Under the pieces are notes generated by a model that was not told where the DNA came from, did not search any database, and saw only the letters and a program-made list of their open reading frames with translations. A program made the position numbers and the translations under genes. This document shows positions 28,501 to 36,718 of a stretch of 64,000 nt of DNA, one piece after another. This DNA is from VAZQ01 sp046733355 (GTDB lineage: Bacteria; Pseudomonadota; Alphaproteobacteria; Rhizobiales; Xanthobacteraceae): the NCBI GenBank assembly GCA_046733355.1, contig JBKPOZ010000015.1:33985-97984 (forward strand). The letters run 5' to 3'. Within the stretch, counting starts at the first letter, position 1; every line of letters begins with the position of its first letter.

Positions 28501-29132
28501 CCGAGCCGGAAGTCAGGCTGCCCCGCATGGGCTTTGGCGAAGAGGTGGTGCAGGATTATCGTGTTCTCGAACTGTCGCTGCGCGCTCACCCGGCCTCGTT
28601 TTTGCGCCGGGATTTGATGCGCCGAAAGATCATTCCGAATGCGGAGCTGTGCACGCGGCGCTCTGGGGAGCGCGTTGCCGTATCGGGGCTGATAACAATT
28701 CGACAAAGGCCCGGATCGGCGAACGGCGTCATCTTCATGACTATCGAGGATGAGACCGGTATCGCCAATATCATTGTGTGGCCGAAAACATTCGAGCGCT
28801 TCCGGCCCATCGTGCTGGGAGCGCGCTACATCGCCGTGCAGGGGCAGGTGCAGCAGGAGTCCGGCGTCATTCACGTCGTCGCCGCAAAGCTCGGAGATCT
28901 CACGTCACTACTGGCGCGTTTGACCGAAAGCGGCCCGCCGATCGAGGCGCTCGCGCGCGCCGATGCGGTCAAGCGGCCCCACGACGAGGATATCGACAGT
29001 CGGGCGCGCGGGCGGCGCCATCGCTCGCGCCTTGCGGCGCCTGCGCAATTAGCCGATCTCCTTGCGAGCGATCTCGACGTGCCGGCGCACGGCAGCGCCC
29101 ATAATCCTACGCGCCGGCGTCTACTCCGCTGA
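25563..29132 (+). CDS. dnaE2: Error-prone DNA polymerase III alpha subunit, carrying a repeat-derived insertion
   Basis: This C-family polymerase is the damage-inducible partner of ImuA/ImuB. The N-terminal PHP domain starts EFAAASNFSFLRGASHP. The palm carries the catalytic acids in PDIDVDFEHERREE (residues about 425-440), then the GRGSAANSAVCYCLG loop, an HHH region (FPESHAASFALLVY) and an OB fold near the C-terminus (GLITIRQRPGS). At 1189 residues it is longer than I recall for the family. The extra length corresponds to an in-frame palindromic element at 25988-26120 (residues about 142-186), placed between LELIVM and the RVRLAAMMLYRG segment, which are normally close. Whether activity is retained is unknown. 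Confidence 0.95.
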   Translation: MVEMSGYVEFAAASNFSFLRGASHPEELMLQAAHIGLAGMGLCDRNSVAGVVRAHLIKREKQLALAYHPGTRLVFADGTPDILAYPRDRPAWGQLCRLLTRGNLRAKKGECLLYLHDLLEHIDGLELIVMERSTAEGRVTNLPLTPPSPRMRGEGVHDRDWLTSGGELRRLTPSPRSSRGEGGVRGDARRVLDVLRESASGRVRLAAMMLYRGNDRARLARRLQLAAEAGVPLIAVNDVFYHHPDRRELHDVLTCIRQGITIDEAGWQLAGNAERYLKPSSEMARLFRAAPQAIEQTLTLHHALTFSLDELKYEYPAEREPGFASAQDALVHLVWEGAGARYGEGIPDNVRHALEHELALIAKLDYAAYFLTVHYIVRYARSQNILCQGRGSAANSAVCYCLGITDVDPRDGRLLFERFISSERGEPPDIDVDFEHERREEVMQHIYQCYGRDHTGIAATVISYRGRSAIREVGKAFGLSEDVIGALSSSIWGMGGAVREADLGRAGIDLSSTRVQKMRALALEIQSFPRHLSQHVGGFVITRSPLDEVVPIGNGAMKDRTFVEWDKDDLDALGILKVDVLGLGMLTCVRKSFELAERHYGLSFRTRGPDDQEKRFFSLSTIPKEDEPVYRMLQRADSVGVFQVESRAQMSMLPRLKPKEFYDLVIEVAIVRPGPIQGDMVHPYLRRRQGLEPITFPSPELETVLGKTLGVPLFQEQAMRIAIVAGGFTPGEADRLRRAMATFKRTGTIATFRTKMIEGMVARNYPREFAERCFSQIEGFGEYGFPESHAASFALLVYASAWLKCRYPDVFAAALLNSQPMGFYAPAQIVRDLREHGVEVRPIDVNRSDWDATLEPGPRPAGRIHAPHRDMANDMRSTHAVRLGFRQIKGLSERDATHIVQARHNPYRSVRDLWLRTGVSPRIIERLADADAFGSLGLSRRQALWAAKALGRVGDREDDLPLLRAAASPHQRDSDVVIAAEPEVRLPRMGFGEEVVQDYRVLELSLRAHPASFLRRDLMRRKIIPNAELCTRRSGERVAVSGLITIRQRPGSANGVIFMTIEDETGIANIIVWPKTFERFRPIVLGARYIAVQGQVQQESGVIHVVAAKLGDLTSLLARLTESGPPIEALARADAVKRPHDEDIDSRARGRRHRSRLAAPAQLADLLASDLDVPAHGSAHNPTRRRLLR
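25988..26120. repeat. Composite palindromic element inserted inside the dnaE2 reading frame
   Basis: Perfect 24-base terminal inverted repeats (25988-26011 and 26097-26120, outer sequence GCCCCTCACCCCACCCTC) flank the unit. The left half contains a 26-base perfect palindrome (26001-26026, core CTCCCCGCATGCGGGGAG). The right half has an 11-bp stem with loop TTCTTCA (26079-26107). No stop occurs in the dnaE2 frame across the unit. Confidence 0.9.
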
Positions 29133-29144
29133 TCTCGCTCTCAT

Positions 29145-29236
29145 GTCATGGCGCGCCGGGCCGATCCAGTATTCCGGACCCCTTGAAGCCTACTTCGCGT
29201 GATTACTGGATCGCCCGCCTGCGCGGGCGATGACAT
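29145..29236. repeat. Palindromic interspersed repeat
   Basis: GATCCAGTA (29163-29171) pairs with TACTGGATC (29204-29212), and ATCGCCCGC (29210-29218) pairs with GCGGGCGAT (29223-29231). It fills the gap between the convergent dnaE2 and the gene at 29257 and may act as a terminator for both. Confidence 0.6.
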
Positions 29237-29256
29237 GGCGGAAGGACTCCTGACAC

Positions 29257-29874
29257 TCACATGGGCGGCGTGAGGCCGTCGCGGCCCACATTGATCGAAG
29301 CCGCCTCGTACACGCCCTCCTCCTTCTTGCTGGCGGCAGGGATGAAAACCTTGGCGCCCGGCGTGAGCTCGCTGCGCTCGCCACGCACAAAGGCCACAAT
29401 CACTGTCTCGGCCGTGATGATGACCTTTTTTTCTCCGTCGGTGTAGACGACCGTGATCTCCTCGCCTTCCACACCCTTGACCAGCTGCGTCACCGTGGCG
29501 TTGGTCATGGTGCTGTTCGGCAATCGGTCCCACGGCCGAAAGCCTTCGGCAGTGCCGCGCATGTATTCGGGAAATATGTGAATGGCGATCGCTTTCTGGC
29601 TGCCGTCGGGCTGCGGCATGCCGGTCACGCCAATATACGAATTCGGCTTGATGTCGGAGAGCGCCGCCGGGATGATGCCGCGCACCGCTGCATCACCGGT
29701 CAACCGCACCTTGTAGGTTGTCTGCCCGTCGCGGGATTTCACCGTGAGGGTCGGCCCGTCCACGCCCTCAATGGTGCCGCGTATGCGGATAGTTTGCGGC
29801 TGCTGGGCCAACGCGAAGCTTGTCGCCACGAAGAGTGCAAAACCGCCCAATACGGCCCGTAGGCTCGAGTTCAT
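29257..29874 (-). CDS. Hypothetical periplasmic protein
   Basis: The 205-residue protein has a clear signal peptide (VLGGFALFVATSFALAQQ). The mature part is beta-rich with RIRGTIEGVDGPTLTVKSRDG, a metal-response-like or DUF5666-type OB-fold pattern, then GVTGMPQPDGSQKAIAIHIF, a conserved FRPWDRLPNSTMTNATV stretch, and a second OB-like segment with ERSELTPGAKVFIPA. Proteins of this general type occur widely and are uncharacterised. No operon partner is apparent. Confidence 0.7.
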   Translation of the reverse strand: MNSSLRAVLGGFALFVATSFALAQQPQTIRIRGTIEGVDGPTLTVKSRDGQTTYKVRLTGDAAVRGIIPAALSDIKPNSYIGVTGMPQPDGSQKAIAIHIFPEYMRGTAEGFRPWDRLPNSTMTNATVTQLVKGVEGEEITVVYTDGEKKVIITAETVIVAFVRGERSELTPGAKVFIPAASKKEEGVYEAASINVGRDGLTPPM

Positions 29875-29960
29875 TCTATCGTCCTTCCATAGCAGCCGGC
29901 GTGCTGCGCGCCCGCCGAAGCATCAAACCCCCGCGCGTTGTTTTTTATTCCCTATAGCTC

Positions 29961-30746
29961 TCAATAAACGCCGGGCGTAGCGCCGCCGTCAACCGCAACA
30001 GCGATGCCTTGAATGTGCCGTGTCCGCTCCGAGCATAAGAATACCGCGAGCTGCGCAATGTCCTCGACCGAAGCCATGCGGCTTGTGCCGCTCTTCTCCA
30101 GCATTTCGGCGCGCATCGCATCAGGTGATTTCCCGGCGGCGGCGGCGCGCTGCTCAATAAGCTCCTTGACGCGATCGGTGCCGGTCAGTCCGGGATGAAT
30201 GGCATTGACGTGCACGCCGTCACGCATGCCCAGCTTGGATAATCCTTTGGTGAAATTCGCGCTCGCCGCATTGACTGAGCCGGTAATGAGCAATTCCGGC
30301 TCGGCCGTGCGCGCCGCGGTGCCGATTATATTGAGGAGATGCCCGTGCGTCGCCTTGAGCAACGGCCAGAAAAGTCGGGTCAGGCGCACCGCGCCGAAGA
30401 ATTTAAGCGCGAAGCCGTCAATCCAGGCATCGTCCGGAAGCTCGGTAAAATTGCCGGCGCGGGTCGCACCCGCATTGTTGACGAGCACATCGCAGCGATG
30501 CAGTTTTTCCTGAACACGCTTGAATACATGCTCGCAGCCCTCGAGTTTGCGCAAATCGGCCGCGATCAGCATCGGCGGCGGCCCTTCCGCCACAATGGCC
30601 TTGCCGGCGCCTTCCAGATTGGACTGCGAGGACGCGGCAAGCACAGTCTGGGCGCCCTCTCGCGCAAACGCCAAGGCGATTCCGCGCCCTATGCCGCGGC
30701 TCCCGCCCGTGACAACGACCACCTTGCCATTGAACTCGCCAGGCAT
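29961..30746 (-). CDS. Short-chain dehydrogenase/reductase family protein with altered active site
   Basis: The 261-residue Rossmann protein has an intact nucleotide site (VVTGGSRGIGRGIAL) and NNAG motif (VLVNNAGATRAG). The active-site helix, normally YxxxK, reads ITGSVNAASANFTKGL, so Asn and Ala occupy the Tyr and Lys positions; the upstream Ser position is also not clearly conserved. It ends with the usual substrate-loop and dimer segments (HIQGIAVAVDGGAT). It may be a divergent SDR with a different chemistry or a non-catalytic one. ATG 30746 follows GGAGG. It is divergent from the 2-hydroxyacid dehydrogenase at 30813. Confidence 0.85.
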   Translation of the reverse strand: MPGEFNGKVVVVTGGSRGIGRGIALAFAREGAQTVLAASSQSNLEGAGKAIVAEGPPPMLIAADLRKLEGCEHVFKRVQEKLHRCDVLVNNAGATRAGNFTELPDDAWIDGFALKFFGAVRLTRLFWPLLKATHGHLLNIIGTAARTAEPELLITGSVNAASANFTKGLSKLGMRDGVHVNAIHPGLTGTDRVKELIEQRAAAAGKSPDAMRAEMLEKSGTSRMASVEDIAQLAVFLCSERTRHIQGIAVAVDGGATPGVY

Positions 30747-30812
30747 TTACGTCCTCCATACCGTAAGAATTTGCTTGGGCTGTCGCCCGCGCGCCGCCTC
30801 CGTGAGAATGGC

Positions 30813-31733
30813 ATGAAATCGATCTTCGTCGACTGCAACAACCAGCTTGCCCCTGTTTTCGAGCGCGTCTACCGGATGGACGACCCGCCGATTGCCATCA
30901 ATGGCGCCGCGTTCTCGTCGAACGAGTTGCCGCGACTCCTGGCCGGCTATGACATTTGCCTCGATGACCACTCGTACCTGCCGACCGAATTCATGGCGCA
31001 ATGCCGCGGGCTCAAACACATCGTGTTCCTCGGCACGGGAGCATCAAGCTATATGGATGTGGCGGCGCTCAAGGGGATGGGCATCGAGGTGCACACCATC
31101 AAGGGCTATGGCGATACCGCGGTGGCCGAGCATACCATCGCATTGATCTGCGCGGCTTCACGCGATGTGGCGCGCATGGACCGCGCTGTTCGCAGCGGGG
31201 TCTGGGAGCCGCTTGAAGGTATGGAGCTCAAAGGCAAGACGCTGGGTGTCATCGGCCTCGGCGGCATCGGCCGCGAGGTGGCGCGCATTGCGCACGGCAT
31301 GGGCATGCAGGTCATCGCCTGGAATCGCACGGCGCGCGAAGCGCCGCACGGTTCGCTGGTGGAGCTCGATACGCTGTTGCATCGGTCGGACATTATCTCG
31401 CTGCATCTCGCGCTTACGGAGGAGACACGCGGCTTCCTGGGTGCCGACCGGATCGCACGCATGAAGCCGGGCGTCATTGTGGTCAACACGGCGCGCGCCG
31501 CGCTCATCGATGAGGCGGCGTTCATTGCGGCGCTGCGGAGCGGACACATCCGGCATGCCGGGCTCGATGTGTTCTGGGCCGAGCCGCTCAAGACCGATCA
31601 CCCGCTGGCGCGCGTCGAAAACGTGACGCTTTCCTCGCACGCGGCCTTCCGCACGCGTGAGGCTTCGATGACACTGATCCGACGCGCCATCGACATCGTG
31701 CGGCGGCTACAGGGACTGCCGGCGGCTGCGTAA
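30813..31733 (+). CDS. D-isomer-specific 2-hydroxyacid dehydrogenase
   Basis: The 306-residue NAD(P)-dependent dehydrogenase interconverts a 2-keto acid and a D-2-hydroxy acid. The cofactor site is GVIGLGGIGREVARIAHGMG. The catalytic Arg lies in NTARAALIDE, the Glu region is GLDVFWAEPL, and the catalytic His in TLSSHAAFRT. The N-terminal substrate domain has FLGTGASSYMDV. The specific substrate is not predictable. It is divergently arranged from the SDR, with a 66-base shared upstream region. Confidence 0.88.
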   Translation: MKSIFVDCNNQLAPVFERVYRMDDPPIAINGAAFSSNELPRLLAGYDICLDDHSYLPTEFMAQCRGLKHIVFLGTGASSYMDVAALKGMGIEVHTIKGYGDTAVAEHTIALICAASRDVARMDRAVRSGVWEPLEGMELKGKTLGVIGLGGIGREVARIAHGMGMQVIAWNRTAREAPHGSLVELDTLLHRSDIISLHLALTEETRGFLGADRIARMKPGVIVVNTARAALIDEAAFIAALRSGHIRHAGLDVFWAEPLKTDHPLARVENVTLSSHAAFRTREASMTLIRRAIDIVRRLQGLPAAA

Positions 31734-31832
31734 ACGGAAACCTTCACCCGCCTTTGTAGTTTATCCTGAGCCCGCGGGCAGGTTCTCCGCGCAGGTATTC
31801 ATATCGGGTATTCATTGCAATCTTAGGTATTC

Positions 31833-32903
31833 ATGGCCGAGCAGAACACGAAAGTAGAGACGGTTGCCACCCACGGCGCAACCCGCCTGCCGCTGATTCA
31901 AGTCGATAGCTATAACGTCGAGCTGAAGGACGACGAGGGTTTTCTCGGCGATCGCGCCAACAAGGGCGCCTTTCGCGACATCATCGAGAACTGGCGCAAG
32001 CCTCTGCGCAAGGCCGGCAATGACCCGCTCGGCGATACGCCGACCGATGAAATCAGCAAAAAGGAGCTGGATGCGCTCCTCAAGGACGGGGATCCGGAAG
32101 CAGCCGGGATCGTGCAGGGAGCGATCGAGGACTTTGCCCAGGAACTGGCGCTGGTCATTCGCCGCTTTCTCAAGCTCAAGCAATGGCAAAAAACGGAGCG
32201 CATCGTCATCGGCGGCGGATTCCGCGCAAGCCGCGTCGGCGAGCTTGCCATCGGGCGGGCGGCAGTGATTCTCAAGGCGGACAAGGTGGACATCGACCTT
32301 CTGCCCATCCGCCACGATCCGGACGAGGCCGGTCTCATGGGCGCTTGCCATCTTGCGCCACGATGGATGTTCCAGGCGCATGACGCCATTCTCGCGGTCG
32401 ACATCGGTGGCACCAATATTCGTGCCGGAGTGCTGGCGCTCAACTTCAAAAAGCAATCCGATTGCTCCAAGGCATTCGTCTGGAAGTTCGAACAGTGGCG
32501 TCACGCGGACGAAAAGGGGGTAAAACGGGAGGATGCGGTCGAGGGGCTCATCGACATGCTCAAGGATCTGATCGCGCGCGCGGAGAAGGAGAAGCTGCGG
32601 CTTGCTCCTTTCATCGGGATTGGCTGCCCCGGCATGATCGAAGCGGACGGGACGATCGATCGGGGCGCCCAGAATCTGCCCGGAAATTGGGAAGCCAGGC
32701 GCTTTAATCTTCCGCTCGCCTTGCACGAAGCTATTCCCCACATCGGCGAGCACCAGACCGCCATCGTGATGCACAATGACGCGGTCGTGCAGGGATTGAG
32801 CGAGGCTCCGTTCATGAACGACGTGCGGCATTGGGGCGCACTCACCATCGGCACCGGTCTCGGCAATGCGCGGTTCACCAATCGCGCCCCAGCGAAGGAT
32901 TGA
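31833..32903 (+). CDS. ROK-family sugar kinase-like protein with circularly permuted domain order
   Basis: This 356-residue protein has the motifs of an ROK kinase in rotated order. The stretch normally at the C-terminus comes first: DGDPEAAGIVQGAIEDF then ERIVIGGGFRASRVG (residues about 122-137) and DEAGLMGA. The stretch normally at the N-terminus follows: the ATP-site DIGGTNIRAG (about 190-199), GIGCPGMIE (about 252), NLPGNW (about 271), the catalytic-Asp region VMHNDAVVQG (about 302) and LTIGTGLGNARF at the end. The zinc-binding Cys cluster of many ROK proteins is not seen. ATG 31833 lies within the last of three GGTATTCAT repeats. The substrate is unknown. Confidence 0.8.
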   Translation: MAEQNTKVETVATHGATRLPLIQVDSYNVELKDDEGFLGDRANKGAFRDIIENWRKPLRKAGNDPLGDTPTDEISKKELDALLKDGDPEAAGIVQGAIEDFAQELALVIRRFLKLKQWQKTERIVIGGGFRASRVGELAIGRAAVILKADKVDIDLLPIRHDPDEAGLMGACHLAPRWMFQAHDAILAVDIGGTNIRAGVLALNFKKQSDCSKAFVWKFEQWRHADEKGVKREDAVEGLIDMLKDLIARAEKEKLRLAPFIGIGCPGMIEADGTIDRGAQNLPGNWEARRFNLPLALHEAIPHIGEHQTAIVMHNDAVVQGLSEAPFMNDVRHWGALTIGTGLGNARFTNRAPAKD

Positions 32904-32955
32904 CGGCTCGCCCGCGACGGCAAAAAATTAAGCGAAAACCCTCGGGAGGGGCTCG

Positions 32956-33798
32956 TTGAAGCCGGCGCCCTTTGCTTACACCAAGGCAAGATCGGTTGCG
33001 CATGCGATCGAGCTCCTCGCAAACGAGGACGCAAAGCTTCTCGCCGGCGGGCAGAGCCTCATTGCCACACTGAACATGCGGCTCAGCCGCCCCGCGCTGC
33101 TGATCGACATCAATTCGATTGCAGGCCTTGAGGCCATCGAGCTGAAAGATGGCCGCATTGAAATCGGCACGCTGGTGCGGCATGCGCAGGCCGAGCGCTC
33201 ATCGCACATTGCGCGCCATGCGCCGCTGATTGCATTGGCGATCCCCCATATCGGGCATCCCGCCATTCGCAACCGCGGCACCCTAGGCGGCTCGATCGCG
33301 TATGCGGATCCTGCGGCCGAGCTGCCTGCCTGCCTGCTCGCGCTCGGAGCGGAGTTGGAGATTGCCGGGCCGGCCGGTGAGCGGTGCGTGCGAGCGGATC
33401 ATTTTTTCAAAGCGCTCTTCGAGACCGAATTGAGCGCCCGCGATGTGCTCACCAAGATCCGCATCCCGGTCGCGAACGCAGCGACGCGCGTCGGTTTTGC
33501 CGAATTTGCGCGGCGCCAGGGCGACTACGCGCTTGTGGGACTCGCTGCCTGCGCACGCGCCGAGGGGGCCCGTCTCTGCGACGTGAGGCTTGCCTATTTC
33601 GGCGTCGGGCCGACAGCGCAGCGCGCGCGCCGCGCCGAAGCGGCACTTGCCCAGGGCGCTCTCGACGATGCAGTTGCGGTGTTGCCCACCGATTTGCAGC
33701 CTGAAGAGGACCTGCATGCCCCCGCCACTCTGAAGTTGCATCTTGCCTCCGTGTTGCTGCGCCGAGTCGCGCCCCAACTTGGGGAGAAGCGAACGTGA
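32956..33798 (+). CDS. Molybdenum hydroxylase, FAD-binding medium subunit (CoxM-like)
   Basis: The 280-residue FAD subunit belongs to a three-part xanthine dehydrogenase/CO dehydrogenase family enzyme. FAD motifs are AGGQSLIATLNMRL and the TLGGSIAYADPAAELP loop with IRNRGTLGG. The start is a TTG at 32956, supported by a strong CGGGAGGGG site five bases upstream and by the N-terminus KPAPFAYTKARS. Its stop overlaps the next gene (GTGA). Together with the next two genes it forms a complete enzyme with electron flow Mo to 2Fe-2S to FAD. Confidence 0.92.
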   Translation: MKPAPFAYTKARSVAHAIELLANEDAKLLAGGQSLIATLNMRLSRPALLIDINSIAGLEAIELKDGRIEIGTLVRHAQAERSSHIARHAPLIALAIPHIGHPAIRNRGTLGGSIAYADPAAELPACLLALGAELEIAGPAGERCVRADHFFKALFETELSARDVLTKIRIPVANAATRVGFAEFARRQGDYALVGLAACARAEGARLCDVRLAYFGVGPTAQRARRAEAALAQGALDDAVAVLPTDLQPEEDLHAPATLKLHLASVLLRRVAPQLGEKRT

Positions 33799-34307
33799 CG
33801 GCGCTCGTCTACGACATCTCCCTCGAGGTCAATGGGGAGCAGGTGCATGAGCCCGTTGATGCCCGCACGACGCTTGTCGATTTTCTGCGCGACATTTTGG
33901 GCCTGACCGGCAGCCATGTGGGCTGCGAGCACGGCGTCTGCGGCGCGTGCAGCGTGCGGGTAAACGGCTCGGTAGCGCGCGGCTGCCTCATGCTCGCCGT
34001 GCAGTGCGAAGGCATGCGCGTCGAGACCATCGAAGGCGTGGCTGACAGCGGTGAGATTGCGGATCTGGAGCAGGCATTCATTGCGCGCAATGCGCTGCAA
34101 TGCGGCTTCTGCACGCCTGCCATGCTGCTCACTGCCAACGAATTACTCAGGAGCACGCCGAGACCCAGCCGCGCCGAAATCCGCGCGTACCTTTCGGGCA
34201 ATTACTGCCGCTGCACCGGCTATCAGGCGATCGTCGACGCGGTCGAGGCGGTGGCGCAGACGCGCGCGATGGTGGCATCCACTGCACGCAAGGACGCGGC
34301 TACATGA
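33795..34307 (+). CDS. Molybdenum hydroxylase, [2Fe-2S] small subunit (CoxS-like)
   Basis: The 170-residue electron-transfer subunit has both clusters: the plant-ferredoxin type CEHGVCGACSVRVNG and the C-terminal CGFCTPAML ... GNYCRCTGY pair. No twin-arginine signal is present, so the enzyme is cytoplasmic. GTG 33795 overlaps the FAD-subunit stop and the stop overlaps the large-subunit ATG (ATGA), giving a tightly coupled three-gene unit. Confidence 0.94.
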   Translation: MTALVYDISLEVNGEQVHEPVDARTTLVDFLRDILGLTGSHVGCEHGVCGACSVRVNGSVARGCLMLAVQCEGMRVETIEGVADSGEIADLEQAFIARNALQCGFCTPAMLLTANELLRSTPRPSRAEIRAYLSGNYCRCTGYQAIVDAVEAVAQTRAMVASTARKDAAT

Positions 34308-36700
34308 AAACGGCGCAAGACCTGCCTCCGTCGCTTTCCGCGCTAGACCGGCCAAACTCGTATATCGGCCGCTCGGTCCCGCGCCCCAACCTTGCGCGGC
34401 TAACCAGGGGGCGCGCACAGTTCGTGAGCGACGTGACGTTGCCGCGGATGGCGCATGTCGCGTTCCTGCGCTCGCCCCACGCGCATGCGCGCATTCGCGC
34501 CATCGAGGCTCTCGCCGCAAAAAAATCGCCCGGCGTGATCGCGGTGGTGACCGGCGCCGATCTGGCCAGGGTGATCACGCCCTGGGTTGGCGTGCTAACC
34601 CATCTCAAAGGCATCAAATCGGCGCCTCAGCATGCGATCGCAGTCGAGCGCGCCTGCTGGCGCGGCGAGGCGGTCTGCGCGCTCGTGGCGCGCACGCGCG
34701 CGCAGGCGGAGGACGCATGTGATCTTGTCGAGGTGGAATACGAGGAGCTGCCCGCGGTCACCGATCCGGAAACCGCCCTCGATCCCGGCACCTTGGTGAT
34801 CCACCCTGAGCTCGGCGACAATCTCACCTTCGAGCGCACACTCATTGCCGGTGAGCCGGACGCCGCCTTCAAGGCAGCCGATGCGGTCGTGGAGACCACA
34901 TTCGTGTTCGGCCGCCACACCGGCGTCACCAATGAGCCGCGCGCCATTGTCGCCGACTGGAATGGCGCCGAGGCGCGACTCACGGTCTATCAGGGCACGC
35001 AGGCTCCGCACATGATGCAGAACCTGTTCGCCAAGCACCTGGGGCTGCAGGAGCACCAGGTGCGCGTCATCACCAAAGACGTCGGCGGCTCCTTCGGCAT
35101 CAAGGTCCACTGCTATGCCGACGAGATGGCCGTGGCTGCACTGTCGAAACTGCTCAACCGGCCGATCAAGTTCGTGGCAGACCGCATTGAAAGCTTCATC
35201 ACTGACATTCACGCGCGAGATCACCGCATCAAGGCGAAGATCGGCGTCAAGCAGGACGGCACTATCACCGCGTGGGAGATCGACGATCTCACCGGCATCG
35301 GTCCCTATTCGATGTACCCGCGCACCTCGGGCATCGAGGCAAACCAGATCGTCAATCTCACCGGTGGCCCATATACCTGTCCGAATTACCGCGCCCACGC
35401 CCGCGTCGTCTTTCAGAACAAGAACGTGATGTGCCAGTACCGCGCGGTCGGCCATCCCATAGCGACCGCGGTAACGGAAGGGCTTGTCGAGCTTGCCGCC
35501 GCCAGGATCGGCATGGATCCGCTGGAGATGCGGCGGCGCAATCTCATTCCCGACGAGGCCTATCCGTGCACCGGCGCCTCGGGAATCAAGCTCGAGGCGC
35601 TCTCGCATCATGCCTGTCTCGCCCATCTCGACGCGATGATGGATTACGCGGGGCTGCGTGCGGAGCAGAAGCGCATGCGCGAGCAAGGCATCCATCGCGG
35701 CATCGGGTTTGCCGCATTTATCGAGGTGACGAATCCGTCGGCTGCCTTCTACGGCATCGGTGGCGCGAAGATCTCGTCGCAGGATGGCGTCACCGTGAAG
35801 CTCGACGCGCAGGGCGCGCTCATCTGCCAGACCGGAGTGACCGAGCAGGGCCAGGGCGCCGAGGCGGTCATCGCGCAGGTTGCCGCCTCCTCATTCGGAG
35901 TGCCGCTCGAGCGCGTGCGGGTGATCACGGGCGACACCGACAACACGCCGTACGGCGGCGGCACCTGGGCCTCGCGCGCCGCGGGCATTGGCGGCGAAGC
36001 CGCATGGCAGGCCGGCAAGGCCTTGCGCGCCAATGTGCTCGCCTGCGCCGCCTCGATCCTGCAGGCGAAGCCCGAACACCTTGACATCAGCAATGCAGTC
36101 ATCATCGATCGCGCAACCGGCGCCGAGCGCTTGTCGCTCCATGAGCTCGCACGCGTCGCATATTTCCGGCCCGACACCTTGCCGCCCGGATTCCAGGCCG
36201 AGCTGATGGCGACGCGACACTATGTGCCGCGTGGGTGGCCATTCGCGTTCACCAACGGCATCCAGGCGAGCTATGTCGAAGTGGACGTGGAGAGCGGGTT
36301 CGTCACGCTGATGCGGCACTGGTGCGTGGAAGATTGCGGCACCGTCATCAATCCTCAGCTCGTCGACGAGCAGATCCGCGGCGGCATTGTGCAAGGCATC
36401 GGCGCGGCGCTGTTCGAGCAGTGCGTCTATGACGAGCGCGGCCAGCTGCTCAACGGCAATATGGCCGAGTATCTCGTGCCCATGGCGGCGGAGATGCCCG
36501 ATATCGATGTCGCGCATGTGGTAACGCCGACGGCGGATTCCGAGCTGGGCGCCAAGGGCGCGGGCGAGGCGGGAACCGCTGGCGCGCCCGGCGCGGTGAT
36601 GAACGCAATCAACGACGCGTTGCACCCACTCGGCGCCAAGCCGCTCACCGAAATGCCGTTCACGCCCGCGCGCATCCTGCACGCGCTCGGAAAAATCTAA
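34304..36700 (+). CDS. Molybdenum hydroxylase, molybdopterin-binding large subunit
   Basis: The 798-residue catalytic subunit has motifs TKDVGGSFGIKVH, the substrate-loop region NVMCQYRAVGHPIATAV, QTGVTEQGQGAEAVIAQVA, GTWASRAAGIGGEA, and the C-terminal GAKGAGEAGTAGAPGAVMNAI with the catalytic glutamate. The loop that is AYxCSFR in form I CO dehydrogenase is QYRAVGHP here, so it is not a form I CO dehydrogenase, nor is the form II AYRGAGR seen. The substrate is therefore unknown, perhaps an aromatic or heterocyclic compound. ATG 34304 overlaps the small-subunit stop. Confidence 0.92.
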   Translation: MKTAQDLPPSLSALDRPNSYIGRSVPRPNLARLTRGRAQFVSDVTLPRMAHVAFLRSPHAHARIRAIEALAAKKSPGVIAVVTGADLARVITPWVGVLTHLKGIKSAPQHAIAVERACWRGEAVCALVARTRAQAEDACDLVEVEYEELPAVTDPETALDPGTLVIHPELGDNLTFERTLIAGEPDAAFKAADAVVETTFVFGRHTGVTNEPRAIVADWNGAEARLTVYQGTQAPHMMQNLFAKHLGLQEHQVRVITKDVGGSFGIKVHCYADEMAVAALSKLLNRPIKFVADRIESFITDIHARDHRIKAKIGVKQDGTITAWEIDDLTGIGPYSMYPRTSGIEANQIVNLTGGPYTCPNYRAHARVVFQNKNVMCQYRAVGHPIATAVTEGLVELAAARIGMDPLEMRRRNLIPDEAYPCTGASGIKLEALSHHACLAHLDAMMDYAGLRAEQKRMREQGIHRGIGFAAFIEVTNPSAAFYGIGGAKISSQDGVTVKLDAQGALICQTGVTEQGQGAEAVIAQVAASSFGVPLERVRVITGDTDNTPYGGGTWASRAAGIGGEAAWQAGKALRANVLACAASILQAKPEHLDISNAVIIDRATGAERLSLHELARVAYFRPDTLPPGFQAELMATRHYVPRGWPFAFTNGIQASYVEVDVESGFVTLMRHWCVEDCGTVINPQLVDEQIRGGIVQGIGAALFEQCVYDERGQLLNGNMAEYLVPMAAEMPDIDVAHVVTPTADSELGAKGAGEAGTAGAPGAVMNAINDALHPLGAKPLTEMPFTPARILHALGKI

Positions 36701-36718
36701 TCCAGGGAAAGAGATTCA

